NCBI RefSeq assembly: GCF_042688525.2
Contig: NZ_JBHWAB010000001.1
Coordinates: 3,038,001 to 3,102,000 of the forward strand
Length of the DNA stretch: 64,000 bases
DNA from: Haloimpatiens sp042688525
Lineage (GTDB): Bacteria > Bacillota > Clostridia > Clostridiales > Clostridiaceae
Reading direction: 5' to 3'
Positions 1 through 8,898 of this stretch are shown here, piece after piece. The first letter of the stretch is position 1, and each line of letters begins with the position of its first letter. Both the position numbers and the translations under genes were made by a program. The notes under the pieces are model-generated. The model was not told where the DNA came from. It was given only the letters and a program-made list of their open reading frames with translations, and searched no databases.

Positions 1-221
1 TAAGCAGTACACCCCTTAAGACCTTTTTTTCTAAGATTTTTATGAACAGAACAAGTAAAGTCAGGTTGTAAGTTTATACAGGGCTTACCGGCGTCTTTAT
101 TTGTTGGAAATCCATCACAAGATGAAAAGTATAATGCTACACAGCATAAACCGAAACATTTTTCACAATTTACTCTCAATTCTTTATTACGCTTATCTTC
201 ATATGTATATGTCATATTCAT
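1..221 (-). CDS. Pentapeptide-repeat-type protein, N-terminal part (partial)
   Basis: This is a reading frame on the minus strand that runs off the left edge, so only about 73 N-terminal residues are visible. It begins MNMTYTYEDKR with the ribosome binding site ACGAGG just upstream. The visible part is cysteine-rich, with CEKCFGLCCVAL, then DGFPTNKDAGKPC, a segment around NLQPDFTCSVHKNL, and KGLKGCTA. From memory, this Cys-rich head is typical of Firmicute pentapeptide-repeat proteins in which pentapeptide repeats follow, but those repeats lie outside the window. The function of the family is unknown. The cysteine spacing could suggest metal binding, which is inference only. Confidence 0.7.
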   Translation of the reverse strand, partial: MNMTYTYEDKRNKELRVNCEKCFGLCCVALYFSSCDGFPTNKDAGKPCINLQPDFTCSVHKNLRKKGLKGCTA

Positions 222-323
222 TTACCTCGTATTAGAAAAATATAAATAATTTTTACTTTTAAATTATATCATACACAACATGTATTTCAATGTATTATTT
301 TTATTCATAAAATTCGCTTCCAA

Positions 324-2414
324 TTAGTTATCTTTAATTTTGAATGATTTAATACTCTCATCTAATCCATTAATCATGCCGTTAAGATTAGAAATAGATT
401 CCGTTACCCTATCTACCCCTTCTGATTGAGTTTCCATAGAAGCTGCTACCTCTTCAGTTGATGCTACATTCTCTTGAATATTACTTGAAATATTGCTCAT
501 AGTGTTATTAACTTGATCCTTCAATCCATTCATAGTTTCAACTTTATGTGTTAATGAATCCACATAACTTATAAAATTATCATTAGTATCTTTCATTTCT
601 TCAAAAACAGAAATATTACCTTCCAATGATTTATTAGCTTCATCAACTAATTTTGTAGTATAATTAATAGTTTTTCCATTATTCTCTATAGAATTTTTTA
701 TTTCATCTATAATAGTTTGTATTTCATTTGTAGATTGTGAAGATTGTTCTGCTAATTTTCTAACTTCATCTGCAACTACAGAAAATCCCTTTCCAGCTTC
801 TCCTGCTCTTGCTGCTTCAATAGCAGCATTTAAAGCTAATAAATTAGTTTGTTCTGCTATTCCATTAATTGTATTTATAATATCATCTACCATTCTTGAT
901 TTTTCAAAAAGCTCTTTTAAATTTTTTTCCATTACAGAAGTAGCTTCTATATTTTTATCAAAATCTTTTCTTAACTCACATATAGACTTTATACTATTTT
1001 GATTTTTATCTTTCATATCTACAGATACTTTTTTCATCTGATTTGATTCTGTATATATTTTTTCAATTTCCTTATCCAATTTCATCATAGCATTGTTAGA
1101 ATTTATAACCTGTTCACTCTGATCACTAACACTTGTAGAAACTTGCTGCATAGCTTGAGATACTTCACTACTAGTAGATTGCATACTTTGTGATGACTCA
1201 CTCAACACATTAGATATATTCTTCGATTCAACTACAGTATTCTTAATGTTCTCTAAAAGCTTACTTACTCTTTTACACATATCATTTAATCTAGATGCTA
1301 TTATCTCAAGCTCATCATTTGTTGTAATATTTAAATCATCACTAAAATCTCCACCAGCAATTTTTTCAATGTGTTTTAAAATAGATGGAACATTCTTCAT
1401 AGTTCTCTTAAGTACAAAATAAATTATTCCTAATAATATTGACAAACTTACTACAGCTACTACAAAAAAATTCCTTTTAAATCTCATAACTACATTATCA
1501 ATCTCATCCTTATCTAAGAAAAGTCCAACTTTCCATTTACTCATAGAGTTAGTGTCATAACAGACATAATTATCTTTATTATTATATTTGTAAATAGTTA
1601 TTTTCCTATTTTTTGTTTTCATTATATCTTTAGGTATATCTTTATATCTCTTATAACTTTTACCTAAATAAGCTTTCTTTATGTCACCTTTATTTTCTGT
1701 CTTATTCTTTGAGTCACTTTTTGAAGCCATTAACGTATTTGCTGCATATGGTTTATATAATACTGCACCATTAGAAGCTATAATAATTGGATATCCTTCA
1801 TGTTTTCCTGAAAATTGTTTCATATATTCATAAACTTTATCTAAACTAACTTCAATAGCTATAAATCCTACATTTTCCCCTTTTACATTATTTACTCCTT
1901 TTACAATACTTATTTCTGTTGAACCATCTTCTGCTGTAGCTTGTGTTATATTTAATTTTCCATCTCCTAAAAAACCTATGTAATCTTTATAATCAACAGT
2001 TCCTTTTTTATTCCATTGAACTTGTCCACATTCTTTAGAATCAACATATAAATTATGATTTTTATCTGCTAACCATACCATTGATATATTTTTGCTGTTA
2101 TTTTCTATTCTTTTTATGTTTTTTTGCAATTCTTTATAATCACTGTCTTTTTTTAATTTTCCTTCAAAAAAATCAATCATGATTTTATTATTGCTCATTT
2201 GTTCTACTGCAGCAACATTTTCCTTAATATATTGGTTTATGTATAATGAAATATTATCTAAATCTTTATTAATATTTTGAGAAACCCCTGTTCTAAGTAA
2301 TTTTGTTACTAATTTACTCATACCAATCCCTACAACACTTGCCATTAACAATACAACTAAACTAATTATACACAAAACCTTTGTTGTAATACTTTTAGTT
2401 TTAAATATTCTCAT
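324..2414 (-). CDS. Methyl-accepting chemotaxis protein (dCache-type sensor)
   Basis: A 696-residue transmembrane chemoreceptor. It has an N-terminal membrane helix (about residues 12-36), a large extracellular region of about 275 residues that looks like a double Cache sensor, a second membrane helix (about 317-337), a HAMP segment, and a long helical signalling domain. The signalling tip contains EQTNLLALNAAIEAARAGEA followed by GKGFSVVADEVRKLAEQSS, the family hallmark that contacts CheA and CheW. The start has the upstream site TAGGAGATGATACA. The gene stands alone, with no che genes nearby, so it presumably feeds a chemosensory array encoded elsewhere. The ligand cannot be told from sequence. 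A second receptor of similar length lies at 8945-11038. Confidence 0.93.
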   Translation of the reverse strand: MRIFKTKSITTKVLCIISLVVLLMASVVGIGMSKLVTKLLRTGVSQNINKDLDNISLYINQYIKENVAAVEQMSNNKIMIDFFEGKLKKDSDYKELQKNIKRIENNSKNISMVWLADKNHNLYVDSKECGQVQWNKKGTVDYKDYIGFLGDGKLNITQATAEDGSTEISIVKGVNNVKGENVGFIAIEVSLDKVYEYMKQFSGKHEGYPIIIASNGAVLYKPYAANTLMASKSDSKNKTENKGDIKKAYLGKSYKRYKDIPKDIMKTKNRKITIYKYNNKDNYVCYDTNSMSKWKVGLFLDKDEIDNVVMRFKRNFFVVAVVSLSILLGIIYFVLKRTMKNVPSILKHIEKIAGGDFSDDLNITTNDELEIIASRLNDMCKRVSKLLENIKNTVVESKNISNVLSESSQSMQSTSSEVSQAMQQVSTSVSDQSEQVINSNNAMMKLDKEIEKIYTESNQMKKVSVDMKDKNQNSIKSICELRKDFDKNIEATSVMEKNLKELFEKSRMVDDIINTINGIAEQTNLLALNAAIEAARAGEAGKGFSVVADEVRKLAEQSSQSTNEIQTIIDEIKNSIENNGKTINYTTKLVDEANKSLEGNISVFEEMKDTNDNFISYVDSLTHKVETMNGLKDQVNNTMSNISSNIQENVASTEEVAASMETQSEGVDRVTESISNLNGMINGLDESIKSFKIKDN

Positions 2415-2772
2415 TGTATCATCTCCTATTATTATTTCCTTTCAATTAACATATATAAAATTTCTTTTTTAATTATAAAATACATTTTTATACTTTTTAT
2501 ACATACTTGTATATTTTTATACTTTTTTGTATTTTATTCTATTTTTTTCTTCTATATTGTATCACACGCAAAAAAACTTATCAAAATTTCTATATATCAA
2601 TATACGACAAATGAATTATATACATTATTTTTTTGACATTATTTTACTCTAGAATTGATATTAAATATGTATTATGTTAAATTTAATATTAAATCTATAA
2701 TAAAATAGTTGCTTAGAAAAAAACTTTTTGTATAATAGGTATGTAAGATTAAAACTTAAGGTGAGGTAAAAT
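2415..2772. other. AT-rich intergenic region between divergent genes
   Basis: This stretch separates the divergent chemoreceptor and lipid-kinase genes and is extremely AT-rich. A plausible -10 (TATAAT near 2731) with a weak TTGCTT -35 lies before the kinase gene, and AAGGTGAGG just before 2773 is its ribosome binding site. I see no convincing small gene, structured RNA or repeat here. Confidence 0.4.
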
Positions 2773-3660
2773 ATGAAGCACTTATTTATAATAAATCCTA
2801 ATGCTGGCAAAAAAAATGGACTAAACTATATACCATTAATTGAAAAATATTTTAAATCTAATGATCTAGAACATGAATACAAAATTATAACTACTGAATA
2901 CAAAGGACATGCCACAAAAGTTGCAAAAGAATATTCTTCAAAAGGAATTAAGAGGATTTATGCTGTTGGTGGAGATGGTACTATTAACGAAGTATTAAAT
3001 GGTATTGTTGAAAGCAATAGTATACTTGGGATAATTCCTTGTGGAACAGGTAATGACTTCATAAGAAATTTAAGTAATGAAAAAGATGATATATTAAAAA
3101 AAACTATAGAAGGACAAGTAAAAGAAATTGATATTGCTAAAGCAAATGATAAATATTACATAAATATATCTTCTGTTGGATTTGATTCAGAGGTAGCTTA
3201 TAATGCACAATTATTTAAAGGCAAAAAATTTATTCCTAATAATTTAGCATACTTAATTAGCTTATTTTATACACCATTTAAATTTAAACCACTGAAACTT
3301 AACATAACTGTCGATGATAGAAGTTTTCAACAAGATTCTATGCTTCTTGCTACATCTAATGGTAAGTGCTATGGTGGTGGTATATATATAACTCCTGAAG
3401 CTGATATAACGGATGGTTATCTTGATATATGTACTGTAAGAAAGGCTAAATTGCTAAGATTTTTAAGATATTTACCTATGGCTCTAAAAGGCCAACTTAA
3501 ATCTATACCTGAAGTTACATATTATAGAGCTAAAAAAGTTCACGTATCTTCTGACAAAGAATTTTCTTTTAATAATGATGGAGAATTACTAAGAAGTAAA
3601 AAAGTTTCTTTTGAAATAATTCCAAAAGGTATTAAAGTTCTTGTACCAACAGGAAAATAG
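2773..3660 (+). CDS. Diacylglycerol kinase family lipid kinase (YegS/DgkB type)
   Basis: A 295-residue soluble lipid kinase of the DAGK catalytic family. The N-terminus IINPNAGKKNG is the first family motif, GGDGTINEVLNG the nucleotide-binding motif, and PCGTGNDFIRN the third conserved block. The C-terminal half (GGGIYITPEADITDGYLD) is the expected beta-rich lipid-binding domain. The length matches YegS, BmrU and DgkB proteins. Members phosphorylate diacylglycerol or related lipids in membrane phospholipid turnover, and the exact substrate here is not determined. The ribosome binding site is AAGGTGAGG. The gene is monocistronic and converges on the SIMPL gene across a palindromic repeat. Confidence 0.9.
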   Translation: MKHLFIINPNAGKKNGLNYIPLIEKYFKSNDLEHEYKIITTEYKGHATKVAKEYSSKGIKRIYAVGGDGTINEVLNGIVESNSILGIIPCGTGNDFIRNLSNEKDDILKKTIEGQVKEIDIAKANDKYYINISSVGFDSEVAYNAQLFKGKKFIPNNLAYLISLFYTPFKFKPLKLNITVDDRSFQQDSMLLATSNGKCYGGGIYITPEADITDGYLDICTVRKAKLLRFLRYLPMALKGQLKSIPEVTYYRAKKVHVSSDKEFSFNNDGELLRSKKVSFEIIPKGIKVLVPTGK

Positions 3661-3688
3661 GAAATTGGTAACAAAACATATCTTAAAT

Positions 3689-3826
3689 AAAGTATAAATA
3701 TTAAAGAACAAAGTACAAATATGGACATTTTTCTTACAGAAAAATTTATAATTAATTGATTTTCAAAAGCTTGCATTTGAAAATCTTCCTTATTTATACT
3801 TTGTTCTTTTTACTTTTTACTTTATA
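3689..3826. repeat. Palindromic repeat, family 3 (copy 1)
   Basis: The convergent gap after the lipid kinase holds an imperfect inverted repeat. The left arm contains AAAGTATAAATATTAAAGAA and the right arm TATACTTTGTTCTTTTTACT. Inside is a perfect 10-bp hairpin (3758-3767 with 3776-3785, GATTTTCAAA/TTTGAAAATC). A related copy at 16019-16114 shares the arms and the inner TACAGAAAAATcTTCCTTAT block. It may act as a bidirectional terminator between the two convergent genes. Confidence 0.6.
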
Positions 3827-3878
3827 TTTAGCTTGTTCTATGCTTTATTTTTTACAAAACTTCAACTATCACTTAATA

Positions 3879-4541
3879 TTAAATGTACCTAAAAATAGCT
3901 TGAATTTTAGCAGTAATTTTAACCTGTCCAGGCATTATAGGAACAGCTGCTAATTTCAAAGATTGATCTTGAACATTTTCATAATAATAGCTTTGCTCCT
4001 CAATACTCCATGGAACATCATCTACATTTACATTCAATGTTTTACCTATATCCAAAGCTTTTACTATAGCATCTTCTACAGCTATGTTTAAAGCCTTTCT
4101 ATAATACTTAGACTTATTATATACGGTAAAATTAATATTACTAATTTCATTAACTCCATTTTTAGTTAATCCATCTACTATCTCCCCAACCATATCCAAA
4201 TTTCTTATGGTTACACTTAACCTATTTGTAACTTTGTAGGATCTAAAAATTTTTTCTCCCTCAATATAATCATACTGCGCTTCCACGTTATAATAAGTTG
4301 TGGTTATATCTTTTTCGTCTATCCCCATACTTTTTAAATAGTTAATTACTCTAGTTGTTATAATAGAATTTTCTTTTTGCGCTTTTTGCAACACCTTATC
4401 TTCTGTTATTATTCCAAAATTAATAATTGCTGTATCTGGTTCTACTTTAACCGTTCCTATTCCATTCATTTTCATCTTTCCACTTTTTACTTCTCTTTGT
4501 CTATACATATAGGGAAAATCATTCACAAAATTATAATTCAT
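3879..4541 (-). CDS. SIMPL (DUF541) domain protein
   Basis: A 220-residue protein of the SIMPL/DUF541 family. The core begins at about residue 26 with GIGTVKVEPDTAIINFGI and ends with LAAVPIMPGQVKITAKIQAI, both typical of the family. Many members are exported or envelope-associated, but I see no signal peptide here, so a cytoplasmic location is suggested. The start has the site AAAGAGG. Family roles are poorly defined; BP26 of Brucella and the mouse SIMPL protein belong to it. It is transcribed in the same direction as the preceding DUF5317 gene (55-bp gap), so the two may share a transcript. Confidence 0.8.
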   Translation of the reverse strand: MNYNFVNDFPYMYRQREVKSGKMKMNGIGTVKVEPDTAIINFGIITEDKVLQKAQKENSIITTRVINYLKSMGIDEKDITTTYYNVEAQYDYIEGEKIFRSYKVTNRLSVTIRNLDMVGEIVDGLTKNGVNEISNINFTVYNKSKYYRKALNIAVEDAIVKALDIGKTLNVNVDDVPWSIEEQSYYYENVQDQSLKLAAVPIMPGQVKITAKIQAIFRYI

Positions 4542-4596
4542 AATAATAACCTCTTTGCAATTAATCCTACTTTTATGATATGTACTACAGTTAAGA

Positions 4597-5193
4597 TTAA
4601 TGACTTACTTTAATTTGCTCCTTCGTAATCATTTTTCCTTGAATAAACATAAACACTCCCAATATCATAAAAATATCTCCAACACTAATGCTCTTTGGTA
4701 TAGGATAAGGTTTTTTTATATGAATAATATCACCTAAAAATGATAGTTTAGTAGAATCATCTGCCAACTTATGAGTTAAATCCTTTCCAGTTTTTAAAAT
4801 TTGTAAACTTTCCTGGGAAATCATATTTTCAATTCCTCTCACATCTACTGGCATACGTCCCCCATTAACCATAATAACTAAAAAATTCAATATTACTCCA
4901 ATCATTACTGACTTAAAACCTTTTTTCCTAATATTAATAAATAGTACTACAATTATTAAACTATAAGTAATCATATGTATCCAAAATATATTATTATTTA
5001 TAACCTTCCAAATAGAACCTATCTCTTTAATTCTTATGAAAGACACAGTAAATTCAATAAGTGCTGCCACTACTATAAACCACCACTTATTTATGAATAT
5101 ATTAAATAAATTTTTTATTTTTCCCCCTCTTATCTTTCCTATAACAATAGGAAAAATTAAAGCTTCTATCATCATAAATGTATCAGCCCCCAT
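4597..5193 (-). CDS. DUF5317 family membrane protein
   Basis: A hydrophobic protein of 198 residues with about five membrane segments. The start MIEALIFPIVIGKIRGGK and the later NGGRMPVD segment match the DUF5317 family of clostridial integral membrane proteins, whose function is unknown. The first ATG at 5193 has a weak ribosome binding site. The in-frame ATG at 5175 (MMIEALIF) resembles the usual family start and has GGGGG 11 bases upstream, so the real start may be 5175. The gene lies upstream of and co-directional with the SIMPL gene. Confidence 0.75.
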   Translation of the reverse strand: MGADTFMMIEALIFPIVIGKIRGGKIKNLFNIFINKWWFIVVAALIEFTVSFIRIKEIGSIWKVINNNIFWIHMITYSLIIVVLFINIRKKGFKSVMIGVILNFLVIMVNGGRMPVDVRGIENMISQESLQILKTGKDLTHKLADDSTKLSFLGDIIHIKKPYPIPKSISVGDIFMILGVFMFIQGKMITKEQIKVSH

Positions 5194-5211
5194 ATTAAAA
5201 TTCTCACAGTC

Positions 5212-5272
5212 TATTTCACAGTAAAAAATACTGTATAGCGAAGTAAAATGATATATTGCTAAAAAACATTTA
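5212..5272. repeat. Truncated copy of palindromic repeat family 1
   Basis: A partial copy made of the TACTGTATAGCGAAG end and the inner ATGATATATTGC stem arm of the family described at 5294-5550. It breaks off in AACATTTAACAG. It lies head to tail with the next complete copy, as if one element landed beside a decayed one. Confidence 0.6.
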
Positions 5273-5293
5273 ACAGCAATTAAGAATTAATAA

Positions 5294-5550
5294 CTCAACT
5301 TTCGCAGTTGAAAAACAACCGCTGCGGTAAATGATATCTTGCTCAGAAACCTTTCACTTCAGTAACAAGTTCTAAGCTTTACTCATATTGAAAAAAGATT
5401 TTTTAATTAATATTCCATAGGAATCAATAATTAAAAAATGACTTTTTTCAAATTCGTAAAACTAAGAACTTGTAAACTTTGTTCAAATGTTTCTTACGCA
5501 ATATATCATTTACCTTCGCTAGGTAGTATTTTTGTCCTGCGAAAGTTGAG
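5294..5550. repeat. Palindromic MITE-like repeat, family 1 (full copy A)
   Basis: A 257-bp foldback element. The left end is CTCAACTTTCGCAG and the right end CTGCGAAAGTTGAG. Inside the ends come a GCTGCGG block on one side and CTTCGCTAG on the other, then ATGATATCTTGC pairing with GCAATATATCAT, then AACAAGTTCTAAGC pairing with CTAAGAACTTG, and a centre of GATTTTTTAATTAA against TAATTAAAAAATGA. The whole length is imperfectly self-complementary. It lies 14 bp beyond the HD-GYP stop codon. It is nearly identical over about 240 bp to the copy at 12960-13205. Confidence 0.8.
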
Positions 5551-5563
5551 TTAATAATTATCT

Positions 5564-6826
5564 TTAAAGTGAAAGGTTAATATACTGAATAAAAGCTTTT
5601 GCTGCAGTAGGGTGAAATTGTTTTCCTACTTCTTGTGATATAATGTCTATGGCCTTACTCTTATCCATAGCCTTTCTATAAGGCCTGTCCGATGTCATAG
5701 CATCATATGCATCGGCAATTGCTATGATATGTGATTCTAAAGGTATTTCCTCTTCCTTTCTTCCTTCTGGATAACCTTTTCCATCAAAACGTTCATGATG
5801 ACATTTTATAATCACCATAACATCTGACAGATTTTTTACTTCAGATAATATCTTACTACCAATTTCCGGATGTTCTTTTATCTGTAAAAATTCATTATCT
5901 TCCAATCTTGCAGGCTTATTAAGTATAGTATCTGGAATACCTATTTTCCCTATATCATGAAGAATAGCTGCTATTTTAATTTTTTCTATTTTATATTCAC
6001 TAAGTCCCATAGTCCTTGCAATACCTACTGCATAATCTGCCACTCTATAAGAATGACCATTTGTATATCTATCCTTAGCTTCTACTGCATTAGATAATGA
6101 TTTAATAGTTTCAAAATACATATGCCTCATATCTACATAAAGTTTAAATGAATATCTAGCCAAAAGTAATGGACCAAAAAAGAGAATTACTGCAAATCCT
6201 CCATAATGTTTATATATAATAGCTATCATTATTCCTATTGGAGATATTGCAATGATGTTTAAGATTGCCCATGTATTTTCACACAATAGTTTCAATAAAG
6301 ATTTGCCCTCTATAATAGACATTAATATAAAAAATATTAATGTATCTATTATTATATAAAATAATATTGCTATAATTATACCGATTACATTAAATTCTAA
6401 CAATTTTATATCTGCAAAATAAATACTGAATTTGTTATAAATAATACTGGCTGCAGTTAATGAAATAGAATATGCACTTCCATTAAATATCCTTTTATAT
6501 GGGTTTGTATTAAATACATGTTGTATTTTTCCATCTACATTCTCAACAAATAACATCATAGAAAGAAATCCTATAATGGCTACAACACTAGATTGAAAAA
6601 CTAATACTGCTCCAAGTCCAATGCCGAAACTCACTGAAATAGCTATAGTATCTCTTACTCTTATTCCAAGTGATTCTGCAATAATACCTAGAGCAGTAAA
6701 AAATATAATTGAAAATGTCATATCAAATGTAAAAGTCTTAACCCCCAAATATAAAGAAAAAACTCCTAAAGACATGACTAGAACCATATATATTTTTAAT
6801 TTTATTGGCATACCCTTCATATACAC
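5564..6826 (-). CDS. HD-GYP domain cyclic-di-GMP phosphodiesterase with membrane sensor
   Basis: A 420-residue protein. About seven hydrophobic helices fill the N-terminal 190 or so residues, forming an integral membrane sensor region. The C-terminal 210 residues are an HD-GYP domain: NGHSYRVADYA, the metal-binding HDIGKIGIPD, then HHERFDGKGYPEG and ADAYDAMTSDRPYR. HD-GYP proteins hydrolyse cyclic di-GMP, and all the named metal-ligand positions look intact. The start has AAAGGGGTGTGT upstream. It follows a 26-residue peptide gene (6859-6939) and a conserved gene (7043-7687) on the same strand, so the three probably form one transcript. The ligand sensed by the membrane part is unknown. Confidence 0.9.
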   Translation of the reverse strand: MYMKGMPIKLKIYMVLVMSLGVFSLYLGVKTFTFDMTFSIIFFTALGIIAESLGIRVRDTIAISVSFGIGLGAVLVFQSSVVAIIGFLSMMLFVENVDGKIQHVFNTNPYKRIFNGSAYSISLTAASIIYNKFSIYFADIKLLEFNVIGIIIAILFYIIIDTLIFFILMSIIEGKSLLKLLCENTWAILNIIAISPIGIMIAIIYKHYGGFAVILFFGPLLLARYSFKLYVDMRHMYFETIKSLSNAVEAKDRYTNGHSYRVADYAVGIARTMGLSEYKIEKIKIAAILHDIGKIGIPDTILNKPARLEDNEFLQIKEHPEIGSKILSEVKNLSDVMVIIKCHHERFDGKGYPEGRKEEEIPLESHIIAIADAYDAMTSDRPYRKAMDKSKAIDIISQEVGKQFHPTAAKAFIQYINLSL

Positions 6827-6858
6827 ACCCCTTTATGTAATTTTAGGCCGGCTAAAAA

Positions 6859-6939
6859 TTACCTCCAGCTCCAGCTTGCGCCGCCAGCTAAAATTAATGA
6901 CAATAATACCATTAATGCAGCATACAATTTGCTTCTCAT
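6859..6939 (-). CDS. 26-residue hydrophobic peptide upstream of the HD-GYP gene
   Basis: A small open frame with a near-ideal ribosome binding site (AAAGGAGG, 7 bases before ATG). It encodes a basic start MRSK, a hydrophobic core LYAALMVLLSLILAGG and the tail ASWSWR. This could be a membrane-inserted micropeptide, a secreted signal peptide precursor or a translated leader; no family is recognised. It lies 32 bp upstream of the HD-GYP start, with a hairpin (TTTTTAGCCGGCCTAAAA on the coding strand, 6840-6857) between them. Its ribosome binding site is partly contained in a 12-bp stem (see 6940-7000). The good start signals and composition support translation, but nothing in the sequence proves it. 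Confidence 0.6.
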   Translation of the reverse strand: MRSKLYAALMVLLSLILAGGASWSWR

Positions 6940-7000
6940 GTGATATAGCCTCCTTTATTTAAGTACTCTGTTTCTTCGCTATCTTTACAGGCTATATCGC
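6940..7000 (-). promoter_or_regulatory. Hairpin covering the ribosome binding site of the 26-residue peptide gene
   Basis: On the minus strand, GCGATATAGCCT (7000-6989) can pair with AGGCTATATCAC (6951-6940) at 11 of 12 positions. The second arm includes the last three bases of the GGAGG site and runs right up to the ATG. Folding would reduce ribosome access, which suggests translational control or an RNA switch. No known riboswitch class is recognised. Confidence 0.5.
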
Positions 7001-7042
7001 TTCGCTATTACAAACAAAATAATGCCGACCTAAAATATTAAC

Positions 7043-7687
7043 TTAAATATCAACTTGAACAATTTTTCTATTAATAGCATCTAATGTTGCTTTTACAATA
7101 GCTTCGTAATCATCTTTTTTTACTATTGCTGCTCCTACTAATAGTTCTTCACCATAATTGCATATAAAAGTAACTGCTATATTCATTACTTCTCTCTTTG
7201 CTAAACTTATTTTTTCTATATCTTCAACTATAAAAACATTATTAGCTCCTAAAAAACTATGAACACAATCTAAAGTGGCTTGTCCTACTAAACGATATAT
7301 ATTGTTTTTAGAATTTGTACCTTTTACAATCGCTTCAACCTCTTTGTCATCTTTTTTCAATATTACTTTAACTTCCACTAAATTTCCTACAATAGAATAT
7401 CCTATAGAACCTATTGATAATCTATACTCGTTGTCTATTTCATCTTTAGAATTAACTTGAGCTATACTAATCTTTTTGTGATCTATTTTAATGTGAAATT
7501 TAGCAGTTACCGCAGATTGAATATCTCTTGAAATTTGTTTTGCATTCCTTTTACTATATGCTAAAACATGAATTTCTTCTATTTGTCCATTATCATCAAG
7601 TATTATCTTTGATGACATAATATCTGGAATACTATTCATTGTACATTCTATGTCTTTAATCATTTCATTTATATTTAAATTCTCCAT
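7043..7687 (-). CDS. Conserved protein of unknown function, upstream of the HD-GYP gene
   Basis: About 214 residues, soluble, with no membrane segments. I do not recognise a named domain. The N-terminal part contains EEIHVLAYSKRNAKQISRDI and IDHKKISIAQV, a signature I associate with unnamed clostridial proteins found near signalling genes. The C-terminal part (VGQATLDCVHSFL, then LLVGAAIVKKDDYEAIVKAT) looks like an alpha/beta domain. A TTG at 7693 extends the frame by two codons, but the ATG at 7687 has AAAGGGG nine bases upstream and is preferred. It is followed on the same strand by the peptide and HD-GYP genes, so a linked signalling role is plausible but unproven. Confidence 0.6.
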   Translation of the reverse strand: MENLNINEMIKDIECTMNSIPDIMSSKIILDDNGQIEEIHVLAYSKRNAKQISRDIQSAVTAKFHIKIDHKKISIAQVNSKDEIDNEYRLSIGSIGYSIVGNLVEVKVILKKDDKEVEAIVKGTNSKNNIYRLVGQATLDCVHSFLGANNVFIVEDIEKISLAKREVMNIAVTFICNYGEELLVGAAIVKKDDYEAIVKATLDAINRKIVQVDI

Positions 7688-7985
7688 TCTCAAAGCCCCT
7701 TTAGTTAATAAATAAACGCAAAGTAATTTTATGTATCTATTTCGACATTTTTCTTCTTTTTCCTTCTATGTTTTTATGTTTTTTTAAATTTTAAATTAAA
7801 ATTTACAAATTAATATAATACGAATTTCAAAAAAGTTATATAACTTTTTAGTGAGAAGTTTACAATTGATACTAACTGTTTTTCCCTTTTTCTTTTTGGT
7901 AACATATCCATCTATTAAAATCATAGATTATATTGTATAAAAATTTACAATAAAGTTAATAATTCCAATAGAATAAAATTATTAA
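7688..7985. other. AT-rich intergenic region with a 20-bp palindrome
   Basis: Upstream of the unknown gene at 7043-7687. The stretch includes a perfect palindrome AAAAAGTTATATAACTTTTT (7830-7849), possibly an operator, and otherwise no recognisable gene or RNA. Confidence 0.35.
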
Positions 7986-8086
7986 CTCAACTTTCGCAGT
8001 AAAAAAATACTGTCTAGCTAAGGGAAATGTTTCTAATCAAGATATCATTTCCCACAGCGGCTATTTTTCACCTGGGAAAATTGAAT
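7986..8086. repeat. Palindromic repeat family 1 (short copy B)
   Basis: A compact 101-bp version. CTCAACTTTCGCAG starts the element, followed by TACTGTCTAGC and GGGAAATG; then come GATATCATTTCCC, CAGCGGCTATTTTTCA and a degenerate right end GGGAAAATTGAAT. The inner stem and centre are missing. It lies 34 bp upstream of the lipoprotein start, so it is in that gene's leader or promoter region. Confidence 0.7.
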
Positions 8087-8119
8087 TATTAATTATCTAG
8101 AAGGAGGAGGGTTTTAAAA

Positions 8120-8875
8120 ATGTTTAAATTTAAAAAAGCACCTTTGTTGTGCTTAGTTATATCAATTTTATTAATTTTTCCAACGGGATGTAAAAATTTA
8201 GAGGCTAATAAAAAAACACTGCCTACTAATAAGACTAATAAAAACACAAAAGTAATGTGTAATTCACCAAACTCAAATAACAAAAAAAGTTCATCTACTT
8301 CATCAAACTTAGATGATAATAAAGCTACAAAATCAAATGTGTTAAATTCAACTACTAAAACCACAAGCACTAATATTAAAAATTCTAATTTAAATAAAAA
8401 TAATAAAATAACTGCTATTACAGATAAGCAAATTATTGAGTTACTATACAATGGCTATAACACTATGAGGAGTCTTGAAAAATTTTTACAGTTAGATAAT
8501 CCAATGATTGAAGATTCATCTTACACTTATGTAAAATTACCACAGAAAATAACAACCAATGATGCTTTAGTTCAATATTTAAATAAAGAACTTAATATAA
8601 ATAAATATTATACTAATGATTATATGAAAAGATTGATAAACTACTCTTTTAATAAGAAATTTAATGGTGAATATTATATGTTAATTGGACAATTTGGAAT
8701 GATTGAAAATATTAAAAATGCTAAGGTAACAGATAAAAAATATGAAAATAATAAGTTACATGTCACTATAAGTGTATATGATAAATATGAAAAAAAGAAT
8801 TATAATCACAATGCTTCATTAATTTACAATGGTAAGACTTGGTTAATAGATACAGTTACTTTCTCTCCATGGTAA
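8120..8875 (+). CDS. Secreted lipoprotein, IseA-like C-terminal domain
   Basis: A 251-residue lipoprotein precursor. Residues 1-24 form a signal peptide with the lipobox FPTGC, which predicts cleavage before Cys and lipid attachment outside the membrane. Residues of about 25-95 are a low-complexity Asn/Lys/Ser/Thr linker. The C-terminal 150 residues (from TDKQIIELLYNGYNT to KTWLIDTVTFSPW) resemble the IseA (YoeB) family, whose members bind and inhibit NlpC/P60 peptidoglycan DL-endopeptidases. That match is from memory of the fold pattern and is moderate. The ribosome binding site is AAGGAGGAGGG. A bidirectional terminator follows at 8899-8936. Confidence 0.7.
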   Translation: MFKFKKAPLLCLVISILLIFPTGCKNLEANKKTLPTNKTNKNTKVMCNSPNSNNKKSSSTSSNLDDNKATKSNVLNSTTKTTSTNIKNSNLNKNNKITAITDKQIIELLYNGYNTMRSLEKFLQLDNPMIEDSSYTYVKLPQKITTNDALVQYLNKELNINKYYTNDYMKRLINYSFNKKFNGEYYMLIGQFGMIENIKNAKVTDKKYENNKLHVTISVYDKYEKKNYNHNASLIYNGKTWLIDTVTFSPW

Positions 8876-8898
8876 ATGAACAAAACCATATATTGTAA

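Noticed and set aside
6859..6939. Peptide considered as an AgrD-type cyclic autoinducer precursor
   Set aside because: There is no cysteine for a thiolactone and no agrB-like gene next to it.
7830..7849. Perfect palindrome AAAAAGTTATATAACTTTTT as a regulator operator
   Set aside because: It is an AT-only-type palindrome in very AT-rich DNA, with no clear promoter alignment, so it may be chance. Kept only as an intergenic note.
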